Shown: positions 52,830-61,995, numbered from the stretch's first letter. The stretch is DNA of 64,000 nucleotides from DATEDA01 sp963820965 (GCA_963820965.1 CAWGCC010000036.1:1-64000), one strand, 5' to 3'. Translations and numbers: made by a program. Notes: generated by a model from the letters alone, not told the origin.

Positions 52830-54408
52830 ATGAATCGCCGTCGGTTTCTCGGGGCCGGCCTCGCCTCGGCCGCGGCGGCGTGCGGCGTTCGCCCGACGCG
52901 AAGCCCGGGCGTGCCGCCGCCGGCCGCGCTCGCCGGCGACCGCGTCGCGCCGCTCGCGGCCGTCTCGCGTCTGGTCGTCGAGCGGCAGGATCCGCTCGCC
53001 GGCCGGTGCCGCTACGTGGCGGACCTCGGCCCGCGAAAGGTGGCGCAGCCGATCTTCGTCGCGCGGCGCGGCGAGAGCTTCGACGCCGTGATCGAGAACG
53101 CGCTCCCGCAGCCCACGACCGTCCATTTCCACGGGCTGACGCTCGCCGGAGGCGCAGGACGGCGCCGGCTTCGATCCGATCGCGCCGCGGCGCGAGCAAG
53201 CACGTGCGGTTCGAGGTGAAGAACCGGTCCGGGCTGTACTGGTTCCATCCTCATCCGCACGGCTTCACCGCCGAACAGGTCTATGGCGGGCTCGCCGGGT
53301 TGCTTGTCGTGACGGACGATGATGATGCAGCGCTCGATGCAGCGCTCGACCTCGCGCCCGGCAACCGGCTCGCGCTCGCCGTCGCCGATGCCCGGGTCGT
53401 CGGCGGCGCGATCCGCCCGTACGCGCCGACCGCCGAGGACTGCCTGACCGGCTGGTTCGGCAACCGCGCGCTCGTCAACGGCGAACTGGACGCGCAGCGG
53501 GTCGTGGCGCCGGGGTGGGCGCGGCTCCAGATCCTCAACGCGTGTAACGCACGGGGGCTGCTGCTCGCGTTCCGTGAGGGCGAACAGCTGATTCCGTTCA
53601 GCCTGCTCGGCACCGACGGCGGCCTGCTCGGTGCGCCGAGGGAGGTCGATCGCGCGTTCCTCTACACGGGGGAGCGGGTGGACGTTGCGATCAATCTCGC
53701 CGGCCGGCGCGCGGTCCGCGCCGTGAGTCTCGAGTTCGACGCGCGTCATCATGCGCATGCCCCCGCGGCGCGGCACCGTCACTCCGCGCGCGACCGTTAT
53801 CCACCGCTCGCGGCCGAAGCGGTCTGCGAGAGTGCCGGCCGCCCCGATCCAGGGGAGCGACTGCCCGACGGGGCCGAGCTGAGCCTGTTTGCGCTCGGCG
53901 TGGAGGGAGCAGCGGTGCGCGCCCTCCGTCCGGTCCCGTCCGGCTCTCAAGCCTTCCGGACGCGGTCGCAGCCCCCCACGACATCACCCGGCGGATCCGG
54001 CTCGACTTCGACGAGCGCGCCGGCTTCCTGATCGATCAGACCCCCTACCGGCTCGACGAGATCGCGTTCAGCGTGCGGCGCGGGACGCGCGAAACCTGGG
54101 AGATCCGGAACAGCCCGATCTCGATGCCCCATCCGATGCACCTGCACGGGTTCGGCTTCCGGGTCCTGCGCCGGCAAGGCACTTACGGTGCGGCGCGCCG
54201 CTTCGCCACCGAGAGCGGCGGGCGCTTCCCCACCGACCTCGGCGTAAAGGACACGGTCCTGCTGTGGCCGAACGAGACGATCTGGATTGCGGTGGACTTC
54301 GCGCTGCCGGAGGACGCGGCGTTCCGCGGCGCGCAGCGCTACATGTTCCACTGCCACAACCTCGAGCACGAGGACGCCATGATGATGCGCAACTTCGCGG
54401 TGCTCTGA
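52830..54408 (+). CDS. Exported multicopper oxidase (several frameshifts)
   Basis: About 525 residues. A Tat-type leader (NRRRFLGAGLASAAAACG) is followed by cupredoxin domain 1 with TTVHFHGLTLAGG and SGLYWFHPHPHG, then a domain with TGWFGNRALVNGELDAQRVV, and the C-terminal type 1 copper site in HPMHLHGFGFRVL and FHCHNLEHEDAMMM. Copper ligands for the trinuclear centre are all present. Extra bases near 53150 and 53195 and at least one shift in 53740-53960 break the frame. It is the laccase/CotA kind and could oxidise metals or phenols. It lies between the ABC permease and the beta-propeller gene. Confidence 0.85.
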
Positions 54409-54416
54409 GTCGCGCT

Positions 54417-55400
54417 TCAGTCCAGAATGTGGACGCCCCACGGCGTGTCGCCGACCGGGATGTCCTTGATGCGGGTGTTCTTCGCCGTGTCGATGACCGA
54501 TACGCTGTTCGATCGGCCGTTCGCGACGTAGAGCTTCCCGCCGTCGCGGGTGAGCGCCATGTTCCACGGACGCTTGCCGACCTCGATGGTCGAGATCACC
54601 TTGTCCGTCGCGGTGTCGATCACCATCACGGTCCCGTCGCCGCCGTTGCTGAGATAGAGCCGCTTGCCGTCCGGGTGCATCGTCAGACCGTTGGAGCGCG
54701 CCCCGGCCTTGATCGTGCCGAGGATCCGGTGTTGGCGCGCATCCACGACATAGACGGTATCCGCGCGCTCGCAAGCGACATAGGCTTTGGTTCCGTCGGG
54801 GGTGAACGCGATACCGCGCGGTCGTGTTCCGACCTTGAGCTGTGCGACAAGTTTGCGCGCTGCGACGTCGATGACCTCGAGCTTGTCGTCCTCTTCCGCG
54901 CTGACGTACACGAATTTTCCGTCCGGCGAGAAGACGGCGTGCTCGGGGTTGTCGCCCTTGATCTGCACCTTGAATGCCGGGGCTTCGCGCGCAGTGTCGA
55001 TGAAGACGACGCTGTTCGAGAGCTCGACTGCCGCAGCGAGCAGCTTGCCATCGGGCGAGATGTAGACGCCTTCGGGCGACTCCCCGAGATCGATGCGCTT
55101 CGTCACCGCCCGCTTGCCGATGTCGATCACCATCAACGAGTTGCTCGGCTGGTCCGAGACGTACGCGACCTTCCGGGACGGGTCGATCGCAGTGCCGCGC
55201 GGCTTGCCGCCCGTCTTGATCTCGCCGACGACTTCGTCGCGGTCGGTGTCGATGAGCGAGATCGTCCCGCTGTTTTCGTTGCCCACGAGCGCGAGCCCGG
55301 CGCATGCCGGGCCGGCCGCGAAAGCGGCCAGAAGCATCGTGACGGCAGCAGCGTTGCGCTTGATCGTGGTCACCGGGTCGAGTCGGTTGGTGGGGTGCAT
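54417..55400 (-). CDS. PQQ-associated seven-bladed beta-propeller protein (YVTN repeats)
   Basis: A 327-residue secreted protein with signal peptide (AAAVTMLLAAFAAGPACA) and seven YVTN-type repeats such as VAYVSDQPSNSLMVIDIGKR, KFVYVSAEEDDKLEVIDVA and KLYVANGRSNSVSVIDTAKN, each followed by a PRG or PEG turn. The family is found with PQQ-dependent catabolism genes; its role may be as a scaffold for the periplasmic quinoproteins. It is convergent with the multicopper oxidase gene and divergent from the TonB receptor gene. Confidence 0.9.
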   Translation of the reverse strand: MHPTNRLDPVTTIKRNAAAVTMLLAAFAAGPACAGLALVGNENSGTISLIDTDRDEVVGEIKTGGKPRGTAIDPSRKVAYVSDQPSNSLMVIDIGKRAVTKRIDLGESPEGVYISPDGKLLAAAVELSNSVVFIDTAREAPAFKVQIKGDNPEHAVFSPDGKFVYVSAEEDDKLEVIDVAARKLVAQLKVGTRPRGIAFTPDGTKAYVACERADTVYVVDARQHRILGTIKAGARSNGLTMHPDGKRLYLSNGGDGTVMVIDTATDKVISTIEVGKRPWNMALTRDGGKLYVANGRSNSVSVIDTAKNTRIKDIPVGDTPWGVHILD

Positions 55401-55778
55401 GTGTGTAGTAGTGAACTGAATGTCTATCGCTCTCGCGTGATGACGGCGAGGACGAGGTTGCCGGCGTCGCCGCGCCCAGAGCGCGAGCGTGCCTGCTGAT
55501 CGGCCAGGAAGTCAAGGGATCCATTCCCGACCATCGCGTTCGCGTGGAACCGCAAGTCGCTCCGCTCCGGTACATCTTGACTGAGACACTGCGTCATTCC
55601 CGGCGCAACCCACCGAGCTGAGCACGGGTCCGTCATTTCCGGGTAGCGCTCGGGAGTATTTCCCTAGCTGCATCCGCGGGCTACTTGCTAGGGTGCCCTG
55701 CGCGCGCGCGTCCTTTTCCTTGGATCGCCGTGGCACCCGTCGGCGCGATCCGCGCATGCGCCAACGAAGGGAGGAGAC
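55401..55778. other. Intergenic region between the beta-propeller and TonB receptor genes
   Basis: In these 378 bases there is no convincing gene. It holds a near-repeat CGTCATTCCCGG (55592-55603) and CGTCATTTCCGG (55631-55642), the palindrome-like GGGAGTATTTCCC at 55652-55664, and CCCTAGC...GCTAGGG (55662-55668 and 55687-55693). It must contain divergent promoters. No consensus sigma-70 pair was clear. Confidence 0.5.
55652..55664. promoter_or_regulatory. Candidate regulator site GGGAGTATTTCCC before the TonB receptor gene
   Basis: The element is GGGA-N5-TCCC, 115 bases upstream of the receptor ATG. The same frame of bases occurs twice before the histidine kinase at 59849. It overlaps the first arm of a 7-base inverted repeat (CCCTAGC/GCTAGGG). 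A LuxR-type regulator from the neighbouring pair is the natural candidate to bind. Confidence 0.45.
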
Positions 55779-58151
55779 GTGTACCACGAGAAAAAATCGC
55801 GGCGATCCCGCGCGACTCGGATGGTGGCCGGCGTGCTCGGAACGCTGGCGACCGCGGCGGCAGCTCAGCAGGGCGCACCAATCGCCGCGCCACCCGTCAA
55901 CGTGGTCGCACCGACACCGGTCCCCGGCATCGGAGTACCCCGAGACCAACTGCCTGCGAACGTCCAGGTCATCGGCGGACGCGAGTTCGAGCAGGCGCCC
56001 ACGGCCAATGTTCCGCAGCAGTTGGAGCTGTGGATGCCGAGCGTCAACGTCAACGACATCCAGGGCAACCCGTATCAGGCCGACGTCAACTACCGGGGCT
56101 TTACCGCCTCCCCCCTGCTCGGGACGCCGCAGGGTCTCTCCGTCTACCAGGACGGTGTCCGGATAAACGCCCCGTTCGGCGACATCGTCGCCTGGGACCT
56201 GATCCCGCAGGCGGCGCTCGACAGCATCACGCTCATGCCCGGATCCAATCCGCTGTTCGGACTCAACACCCTCGGCGGCGCGCTGGCGTTGCGAACGAAG
56301 AGCGGCGACGCGAATCCGGGTGTCGCGCTCGAGTTCTCCGGGGGGTCGTGGAAGCGCCTCGTCGGACAGTTCGAGGCCGGCAGCGCCTTCGAGAACGGCT
56401 TTCACGGATACATCGCCGGCACGTGGTTCAACGAGGACGGCTGGCGCGACTACTCGCCGTCGGACGTGAAGCAGCTCTTCGCGAAGGTCGGGCAGCGACG
56501 GAGCAGCTTCGAGTGGGACGTCGGCCTGACGGTCGCGAACACCGACCTCATCGGCAACGGGCTCACCCCGCAATCGTTCCTCGAGCAGCGCCGGCAGTCG
56601 ATCTTCACGCGGCCCGACCAGACCCGCAACCAGATGGAGATGCTGACTTTCAACGGGAGCTACTTCCTGACTGACAAGTCCCAGCTCTCCAGCACCGTGT
56701 ACCTGCGCCGGCTCAAGCAACGCACGCTCAACGGCGACATCAACGACAACTTCGAGGATGGTCCGGACGATCTCGCGGCGGGCGGGACCGGCCTGAACAT
56801 CGGCACCGGCGTCAACAATCGCACCGAGACGAACAGCCAGTCCGGCTACGGCGGCGCGCTGCAATGGAGCACGCGCATCGCAACTCATCAGCTGGCGTTG
56901 GGGGCGACGTACGACTACGCCAAGAGCGACTTCGAGCAGACCGCCCAGCTGGGGATCTTCGACAGCACGCGCGCAGTCGTAGACACCGATCCCGTGGAGC
57001 AGGAGAACGCGCTCACCGGGCGTACGTCGACGACGAGCGTCTTCATCACCGACACGTGGTCGCTGCGGCCGGACCTGCATCTGACACTCTCCGGACGCTA
57101 CAACGCCACCCGCGTCAGGCTGCAGGACACCGGGCCTTCGGCCCCGGCGCTGGACGGTAGCCACAGCTACAGCAAGTTCAACCCCGCGGCGGGGCTTGCG
57201 TATCAGGCGACTCCTGCGCTCACGCTCTACGGCGGCTTCTCGCAGGGCAACCGCGCGCCGACGCCGATCGAGCTCGGCTGCGCGGATCCGGCGCGTCCGT
57301 GCACGCTGCCCAACGCGCTCGCCGCCGACCCACCCCTGCAGCAGGTGGTCGCGCAGACCTGGGAGCTCGGCGTGCGGGGACTGCTGCCGGGGAACATCCG
57401 CTGGAATGCCGGCCTGTTCCAGACGACGAACACCGACGACATCCTGTTCGTCGGCACCACTACCAGCGCCGGCTACTTCCAGAACTTCGGCAAAACGCGA
57501 AGGCGCGGTGCGGAGCTGGGACTCTCGGGCGCCGCCGGCCGCTGGCAGTGGAACGCGTCGTACAGTTTCGTTCGCGCCACGTATCAGTCGAACGCGTGCA
57601 TCGTGTCGGAGAACAACAGCAGCCGCGGCACCTCGAGCGAGTGCTCGCCGGAGGATCCGGCGAATCCCGGCACTTTCCTCGGCGACGATCTCATCGCGGT
57701 ACGCTCCGGCGACCGGATCCCGAACATCCCCGAGCAGAGCTTCAAGCTGCTGGTGAACTTCTACCCCGTCCCGACCTGGCGCGTCGGCGCGGAGCTGATC
57801 GCGTATGCGAGCCAGTACGTACGGGGAAACGAGAACAACCAGCACGAGGCCGGGACGTTCACCGATCTGAACGGTGACACGCGCACGTTCCAGGGGTCCG
57901 GCAAGGCGGCCGGCTACAGCATCGTCAACCTGAGCACTCAGTATCGCTTCGGCCGGGGATGGGAGATCTTCGCGCGGCTCGTCAACCTCTTCGACAAGCG
58001 GTACTACTCCGCCGGTGCGCTCGCAGAGAATCCGTTCGATTCCGCGGGGGCGTTCCAGACCGACTCGTCGCTGTGGACGCGTGAGACCTTCTACGCGCCG
58101 GGCGCACCCCGTGCGGGTTGGGTGGGCGTGCGGTACCGCTTCGGCACTTGA
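55779..58151 (+). CDS. TonB-dependent outer-membrane receptor
   Basis: A 790-residue receptor with a signal sequence, a plug domain (PANVQVIGGREFEQAPTANV, VNYRGFTASPLLGTPQGLSV, YQDGVRINAPFGD) and a 22-strand barrel ending RAGWVGVRYRFGT. The plug has the STLGG-like LNTLGGALALRTKSG. It is followed by a cupredoxin-like gene and faces a tonB gene. The substrate cannot be read from sequence. Given XoxF in the same window, a lanthanide or copper complex is an attractive guess; a sterol, vitamin or iron chelate remains possible. The receptor has no frameshift. Confidence 0.9.
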   Translation: MYHEKKSRRSRATRMVAGVLGTLATAAAAQQGAPIAAPPVNVVAPTPVPGIGVPRDQLPANVQVIGGREFEQAPTANVPQQLELWMPSVNVNDIQGNPYQADVNYRGFTASPLLGTPQGLSVYQDGVRINAPFGDIVAWDLIPQAALDSITLMPGSNPLFGLNTLGGALALRTKSGDANPGVALEFSGGSWKRLVGQFEAGSAFENGFHGYIAGTWFNEDGWRDYSPSDVKQLFAKVGQRRSSFEWDVGLTVANTDLIGNGLTPQSFLEQRRQSIFTRPDQTRNQMEMLTFNGSYFLTDKSQLSSTVYLRRLKQRTLNGDINDNFEDGPDDLAAGGTGLNIGTGVNNRTETNSQSGYGGALQWSTRIATHQLALGATYDYAKSDFEQTAQLGIFDSTRAVVDTDPVEQENALTGRTSTTSVFITDTWSLRPDLHLTLSGRYNATRVRLQDTGPSAPALDGSHSYSKFNPAAGLAYQATPALTLYGGFSQGNRAPTPIELGCADPARPCTLPNALAADPPLQQVVAQTWELGVRGLLPGNIRWNAGLFQTTNTDDILFVGTTTSAGYFQNFGKTRRRGAELGLSGAAGRWQWNASYSFVRATYQSNACIVSENNSSRGTSSECSPEDPANPGTFLGDDLIAVRSGDRIPNIPEQSFKLLVNFYPVPTWRVGAELIAYASQYVRGNENNQHEAGTFTDLNGDTRTFQGSGKAAGYSIVNLSTQYRFGRGWEIFARLVNLFDKRYYSAGALAENPFDSAGAFQTDSSLWTRETFYAPGAPRAGWVGVRYRFGT

Positions 58152-58176
58152 TCGGAAGCAGGACGAGAGGCAACGG

Positions 58177-58623
58177 ATGCACCAGTTCCGACGCTGCGTC
58201 TTAGGATTTGCGCTCGCGGTCGCGCTGCCGACTCTGGCGGCGGGCGATCTCACTCGCCAGGACCCGGTGGTGGTGGAAATGCGCGTCGGCAATGAAAAGA
58301 ACGAGCATCGCTTCATGCCGGACCTGGTCAATCTTGAGACCGGAAAGCTGTACGTCCTTCGCCTCAGCAACCCCAGCACGAACGACTACTACTTCAATCC
58401 GGATGACTTCGTCGACACGATCTTCACGCGCAAGGTGGCAGTCGCCGGCAAGGACGGGAAGGTAATGATCGAGGTCTATGGCGCGATCCGTCGGGTGGAA
58501 CTGAAGGCGGGCGGCTCGCTGGAGTGGTGGCTGGTGCCGCTCCGTACCGGCGTGTTTCGGAACGTCCACTCGACCAAGGCTCACACTGACGCCGGCATGA
58601 GGGCGACCATCGAAGTGAAGTGA
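58177..58623 (+). CDS. Secreted cupredoxin-like protein without the copper cysteine
   Basis: A 148-residue protein with signal peptide (VLGFALAVALPTLAAG) and a plastocyanin-like beta sandwich: NEHRFMPDLVNLETGKLYVLRLSNPS, YYFNPDDFVDTIFTRKVAVAG, and SLEWWLVPLRTGVFRN. In type 1 copper proteins of this shape the last loop reads C...H....GM; here it is VHSTKAHTDAGM, with no cysteine. A His and Met remain, so another metal or no metal may bind. It starts 25 bases after the receptor gene and is surely in the same transcript. Confidence 0.8.
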   Translation: MHQFRRCVLGFALAVALPTLAAGDLTRQDPVVVEMRVGNEKNEHRFMPDLVNLETGKLYVLRLSNPSTNDYYFNPDDFVDTIFTRKVAVAGKDGKVMIEVYGAIRRVELKAGGSLEWWLVPLRTGVFRNVHSTKAHTDAGMRATIEVK

Positions 58624-58708
58624 ACGGCCAGCCGTCCCTTCCCCGGATAGCCGGCAAGCTGTCAGCTGTTCCGCGCTCCGCGCGGCGGTTGAGCGAGGCG
58701 TGACCTCT

Positions 58709-59647
58709 TCAGCGTTCGAGCCGGAACACGATCGGAACGAGGACTGCGACTTCTTCGCGATCGTGCAGATCGTCGGGCGGAGCCGGGAGTCGCCCGGCTC
58801 TCGCTGCCATTTCCAGGGCCTGCGGTCGAGCACTTCGTGGCCGCTCGAGGTCTGCACCTTCGCGTCGATCAACCTTCCGGACGGCGGCGACGCGCAGGCG
58901 CATGGTCACCGCCCCCTCCCATCGGCGCACCTGGGCAATGTAGGGATACTCCTTGTGACGCGCCAGCGCCTGGGAGACGATCTGTCCGTAACTTGAAAGG
59001 AGCTCGGACGAAGGCTCCCGCGGCACTGGAACCTGGGCGGCGAGCGGCGGCCGCGCTGGTTGCGGCGGCAGATTCGCCGAAGCGACGTCCCCTTCCGCTG
59101 CGGACGGTCGAACCCGCTCTTCCTCGACGTTCGCTGGGGGCATCGGCGCCGGCAGCTCGCTTGTCCGTGCGGGCGGGACGGCCTCGTGCTTTCGGGGCTC
59201 CGGCCTTGTGCGCTTCTCCGGTGGCGACGCACGCGGCGTCGGCGCCGGCAGTTCGCTCGTCCCCGCGAACGGGACGGGCTCGTGCTTTTGGCGCTTTTCC
59301 TGGGGCGGCGCGCGACTGGCGAGTTCCGGTGAAGTGACCCTAGGCTCCGCCACTTCTCGTAGCGAGACCTGGAGCACCGCGGGCGGCTCGAACAGCGAAA
59401 CGCGCGGTGCAGGCAGCGAAAGCGACATCACGGCCGCGTGAACCGCAAGCGATGCCACTATCGCCATGCCGAGCCGACGCTGGAGCGCCCGCGCGGGGTA
59501 GCGGGCTTCCAAGCGATCAGGTCGCTCGCATACCAACGGCATCGCGCGCGCCAGTTTGCTTGACAGCATTGTCGCGTTGAGCATCGCGCCCGTGCACATG
59601 AATCCATTGTAGCTCGCGGACATCGCGGTCAGCGACCCGAAGATCAA
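58709..59647 (-). CDS. TonB energy transducer (two frameshifts)
   Basis: About 312 residues. A single transmembrane helix (MAIVASLAVHAAVMSLSLP) is followed by a Pro/Glu/Lys-rich periplasmic linker (many PP, KR and EKR repeats) and the TonB C-terminal domain: SYGQIVSQALARHKEYPYIAQVRRWEGAVTM. An extra base near 58879 and a missing base near 58826 break the domain; read through, it gives LIDAKVQTSSGHEVLD, then QALEMAARAGRLPAPPDDL. It would energise the receptor encoded upstream on the other strand. The start is uncertain, since several ATGs precede the membrane helix. Confidence 0.82.
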   Translation of the reverse strand: MIFGSLTAMSASYNGFMCTGAMLNATMLSSKLARAMPLVCERPDRLEARYPARALQRRLGMAIVASLAVHAAVMSLSLPAPRVSLFEPPAVLQVSLREVAEPRVTSPELASRAPPQEKRQKHEPVPFAGTSELPAPTPRASPPEKRTRPEPRKHEAVPPARTSELPAPMPPANVEEERVRPSAAEGDVASANLPPQPARPPLAAQVPVPREPSSELLSSYGQIVSQALARHKEYPYIAQVRRWEGAVTMRLRVAAVRKVDRREGADLERPRSARPQALEMAARAGRLPAPPDDLHDREEVAVLVPIVFRLER

Positions 59648-59700
59648 TGCGACAGCTGGGTTGAATCCCTCGAACTGAAGGCGGCGATGCTCGGACTCAC

Positions 59701-59736
59701 GGGAAAATTTCCCGGTTCTGACCGGGAATTATTCCC
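59701..59736. promoter_or_regulatory. Two tandem palindromes before the histidine kinase gene
   Basis: GGGAAAATTTCCC (59701-59713) and GGGAATTATTCCC (59724-59736) are both 13-base near-perfect palindromes whose centres are 23 bases apart, about two helical turns. They lie 112-148 bases upstream of the kinase ATG and about 50 bases from the tonB frame. Their similarity to the sites at 55652 and 47775 suggests one regulator, probably the LuxR-type protein encoded just downstream. Confidence 0.6.
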
Positions 59737-59848
59737 AGGCACGATCCGCCACCGGAAATGCTCCAGTCCGCTGCACGACACTGCTCCGGAAGCGGCGCAA
59801 AGGGGAGGCCGAGGCCGCCACGCTACAATCGTCGCGAGTCGCACATCG

Positions 59849-60811
59849 ATGGAGGCCACCGTCCGCTCGTCGCCTGTCCCCAGGTCGCCTTCGCGCCTGC
59901 GCGCCGGCGTCGACGCGCTCGTGGCCGCCGCCGTCACGGTGGTCGCCTTCCTCGCAGCCGCTCATTTTGAGCTTTCGGAGCAGATCGCCCAGCTCGCGCG
60001 GCCGTTCGAGCGATTCCAGGCGGACGAGCTGGTCCCGGCCCTGCTCGCGCTCGCGGCCGCGCTCGTCTGGTTTGCGTGGCGGCGCTGGCGGCAGGCGGCG
60101 CGAGAGCTTGCGCGACGCCTTGCCGCTGAGGGCGAACTCGCGGACGCGCTCGCCGAGAACCGCCGGCTTTCGCAGAAGTACCTGCTCGCGCAGGAAGCTG
60201 AGCGGCGCAGCCTCGCCCGGGAGTTGCACGACGAGCTCGGCCAATGCCTCAACGCGATCAAGCTCGACGCGACGGCGATCCGCAACCATCCGGGCGAACC
60301 GCCGCGGGAGATCGTCGAGACCGCGCAAGCGATCATCGACGTGTCGAGCCGGATGTTCGACGTCACGCGCGGGCTCATGGAGCGGCTGCGCCCGGTCGCC
60401 CTGGACGAACTCGGGATCGCGGACGCGCTGCGCCACCTCGTGAGCGAATGGCAACGGCGTAACCCGGGTGTGCGCTGCAGGCTCGAACTGCTGGGGCAGC
60501 TCGACGAGCTGGGGGAGCAGGTCAACATATCGCTGTACCGCATCGTCCAGGAGTGCCTCACCAACGTGACCCGGCACGCGCACGCCTCCACCGTCGAGGT
60601 CCGTGTCGATGGCTCAGCGCGTCCGCACGGCGGTTTGAGCATCCGTGTGCGTGATGACGGCGTCGGAATGCCGGCCGGCACAGGCCGGCGCACAGGACTC
60701 GGGCTCGTCGGGCTGCGCGAGCGCGTCGAAGCGCTCGGCGGCACTTTCGAGGTCGCGGAGTGCGCGCCGCACGGGGTGGAAGTACGGGCGCAGATCCCGG
60801 CCGCGTCATGA
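59849..60811 (+). CDS. Sensor histidine kinase (HisKA_3 type)
   Basis: A 320-residue kinase. Two hydrophobic helices (VDALVAAAVTVVAFLAAAHF and ELVPALLALAAALVWFAWRRW) have only a short loop between them, so the sensing region is in the membrane. A coiled coil leads to the HisKA_3 box RELHDELGQCLNAIKLDATA, then HATPase with RDDGVGMPAGTG and LGLVGLRERVEALGG. The ATG at 59849 is used because residues before it are not family-like. It overlaps the response regulator by four bases (ATGA). Confidence 0.9.
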   Translation: MEATVRSSPVPRSPSRLRAGVDALVAAAVTVVAFLAAAHFELSEQIAQLARPFERFQADELVPALLALAAALVWFAWRRWRQAARELARRLAAEGELADALAENRRLSQKYLLAQEAERRSLARELHDELGQCLNAIKLDATAIRNHPGEPPREIVETAQAIIDVSSRMFDVTRGLMERLRPVALDELGIADALRHLVSEWQRRNPGVRCRLELLGQLDELGEQVNISLYRIVQECLTNVTRHAHASTVEVRVDGSARPHGGLSIRVRDDGVGMPAGTGRRTGLGLVGLRERVEALGGTFEVAECAPHGVEVRAQIPAAS

Positions 60812-61458
60812 GCGCGAAGATGGCGCTGCGCGTGCTCCTCGTCGACGACCACGCGGTCGTGCGCGAGGGCTACCGGCGTCTGCTCGAGCGCACCTCGGAC
60901 ATCGAGGTGGTGGCGGAGGCGGCGAGCAGCGAAGCGGCCTATCGGCTCTTCTGCGACACCGCGCCGGACGTGGTCGTCATGGATATCACCCTGCCCGGCG
61001 TCAGCGGCGTGGAAACCACGCGTCGCATCATCGCCCGGGAGCCCGCCGCGCGGGTGCTGGTGTTCAGCGTGCACGAGGACATCGTGTTCGCCTCGCGGGC
61101 GCTACAGGCCGGCGCGCGGGGTTATATCACCAAGTCGAGCGCACCGGAGCTGATGGTCGAAGCGGTCCGGGCGGTGGCCGCGGGACGGCCGTACCTGAGC
61201 CACGACATCGCGCAGAAGCTCGCGACGCAGCGCGTGCCGGGGCAGCCGCTGCCCTTCGAGGAGCTCTCGCCGCGGGAGTTCGAGGTGTTCCGCCTGCTGG
61301 CAGAGGGCAAGTCGATCGCCGACATCGCCCGCATCCTCTCGCTCAGCCAGAAGACGATCGCGAACTATCAGTCGCTGGTCAAGCAGAAGCTCGAAGCCGA
61401 CACGTCCGCGCAGATGGTCTGGATCGCGCTCCAGCACGGTCTCCTGGACTCAGGGTGA
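60808..61458 (+). CDS. LuxR-family response regulator
   Basis: A 216-residue NarL/FixJ-type regulator: VLLVDDHAVVREGYRRLLE, phosphoacceptor in VVVMDITLPGVSG, YITKSSAPELM, then the helix-turn-helix LSPREFEVFRLLAEGKSIADI with LSLSQKTIANYQSLVKQKL. It is encoded with the kinase at 59849 and is a paralogue of the regulator at 44.3 kb. The palindromes before its operon are candidate autoregulatory sites. Its 3' end overlaps the convergent cytochrome b561 gene by nine bases. Confidence 0.92.
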   Translation: MSAKMALRVLLVDDHAVVREGYRRLLERTSDIEVVAEAASSEAAYRLFCDTAPDVVVMDITLPGVSGVETTRRIIAREPAARVLVFSVHEDIVFASRALQAGARGYITKSSAPELMVEAVRAVAAGRPYLSHDIAQKLATQRVPGQPLPFEELSPREFEVFRLLAEGKSIADIARILSLSQKTIANYQSLVKQKLEADTSAQMVWIALQHGLLDSG

Positions 61459-61995
61459 AGCGCGCGCGGGCCACATGCGCCGGAAGATGCCGTTGCGCAG
61501 ATACAGGTGTCGCAGCGCGGCGAGCACGTGAATCACGATCAGCGTCACGAACACGTACGACGTGACGACGTGCGTCGTGTTGAACACGGCGTAGATCCGC
61601 CGGTCGTCGATGCCCCACGGCGGAAAGAGCACGGCGTTGAAGTAGTTGACGCCGAACTTGCTGAAGTTCGACGCGAGGTATCCCGCCGCCGGCATGATCA
61701 GCATGCACGCGTAGAGTGCGAAATGGCTGGCCCGCGCCGCCTTGCGCTCCCACGCGGGCATCCAGGACGGGAGCGGCGGCGCCGGATGCGTGAGGCGCCA
61801 GAACAACCGGACGAGAATCAGCAGGCCGACCGTCAGCCCGGTCGATTTGTGGAGATTCACGTAGACCGTCCGCGGCGGCGTCCCGCGCGGGATTTCCTGC
61901 AGATACCAGCCGAACGCGATCTGGCAGAGGATGAGCGCGGCGAGCAACCAGTGCAAGGCGATTGCGACGTTGGTGTAGCGCCCGGACGGGTTCAT
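61450..61995 (-). CDS. Cytochrome b561
   Basis: A 181-residue di-haem membrane protein with four helices: NVAIALHWLLAALILCQIAFGWYL, the second with VNLHKSTGLTVGLLILVRLFW, ASHFALYACMLIMPAAGYLAS and VVTSYVFVTLIVIHVLAALRHL. Haem ligands are the histidines in ALHW, NLHKS, ASHF and VIHVLAALRH. It passes electrons between quinol and periplasmic partners. It stands alone, convergent with the response regulator gene and divergent from nothing obvious. Confidence 0.9.
   Translation of the reverse strand: MNPSGRYTNVAIALHWLLAALILCQIAFGWYLQEIPRGTPPRTVYVNLHKSTGLTVGLLILVRLFWRLTHPAPPLPSWMPAWERKAARASHFALYACMLIMPAAGYLASNFSKFGVNYFNAVLFPPWGIDDRRIYAVFNTTHVVTSYVFVTLIVIHVLAALRHLYLRNGIFRRMWPARASP

Noticed and set aside
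55512..58379. 955-codon minus-strand frame across the TonB receptor
   Set aside because: It is antisense to a complete receptor with clear domains and shows no motif.
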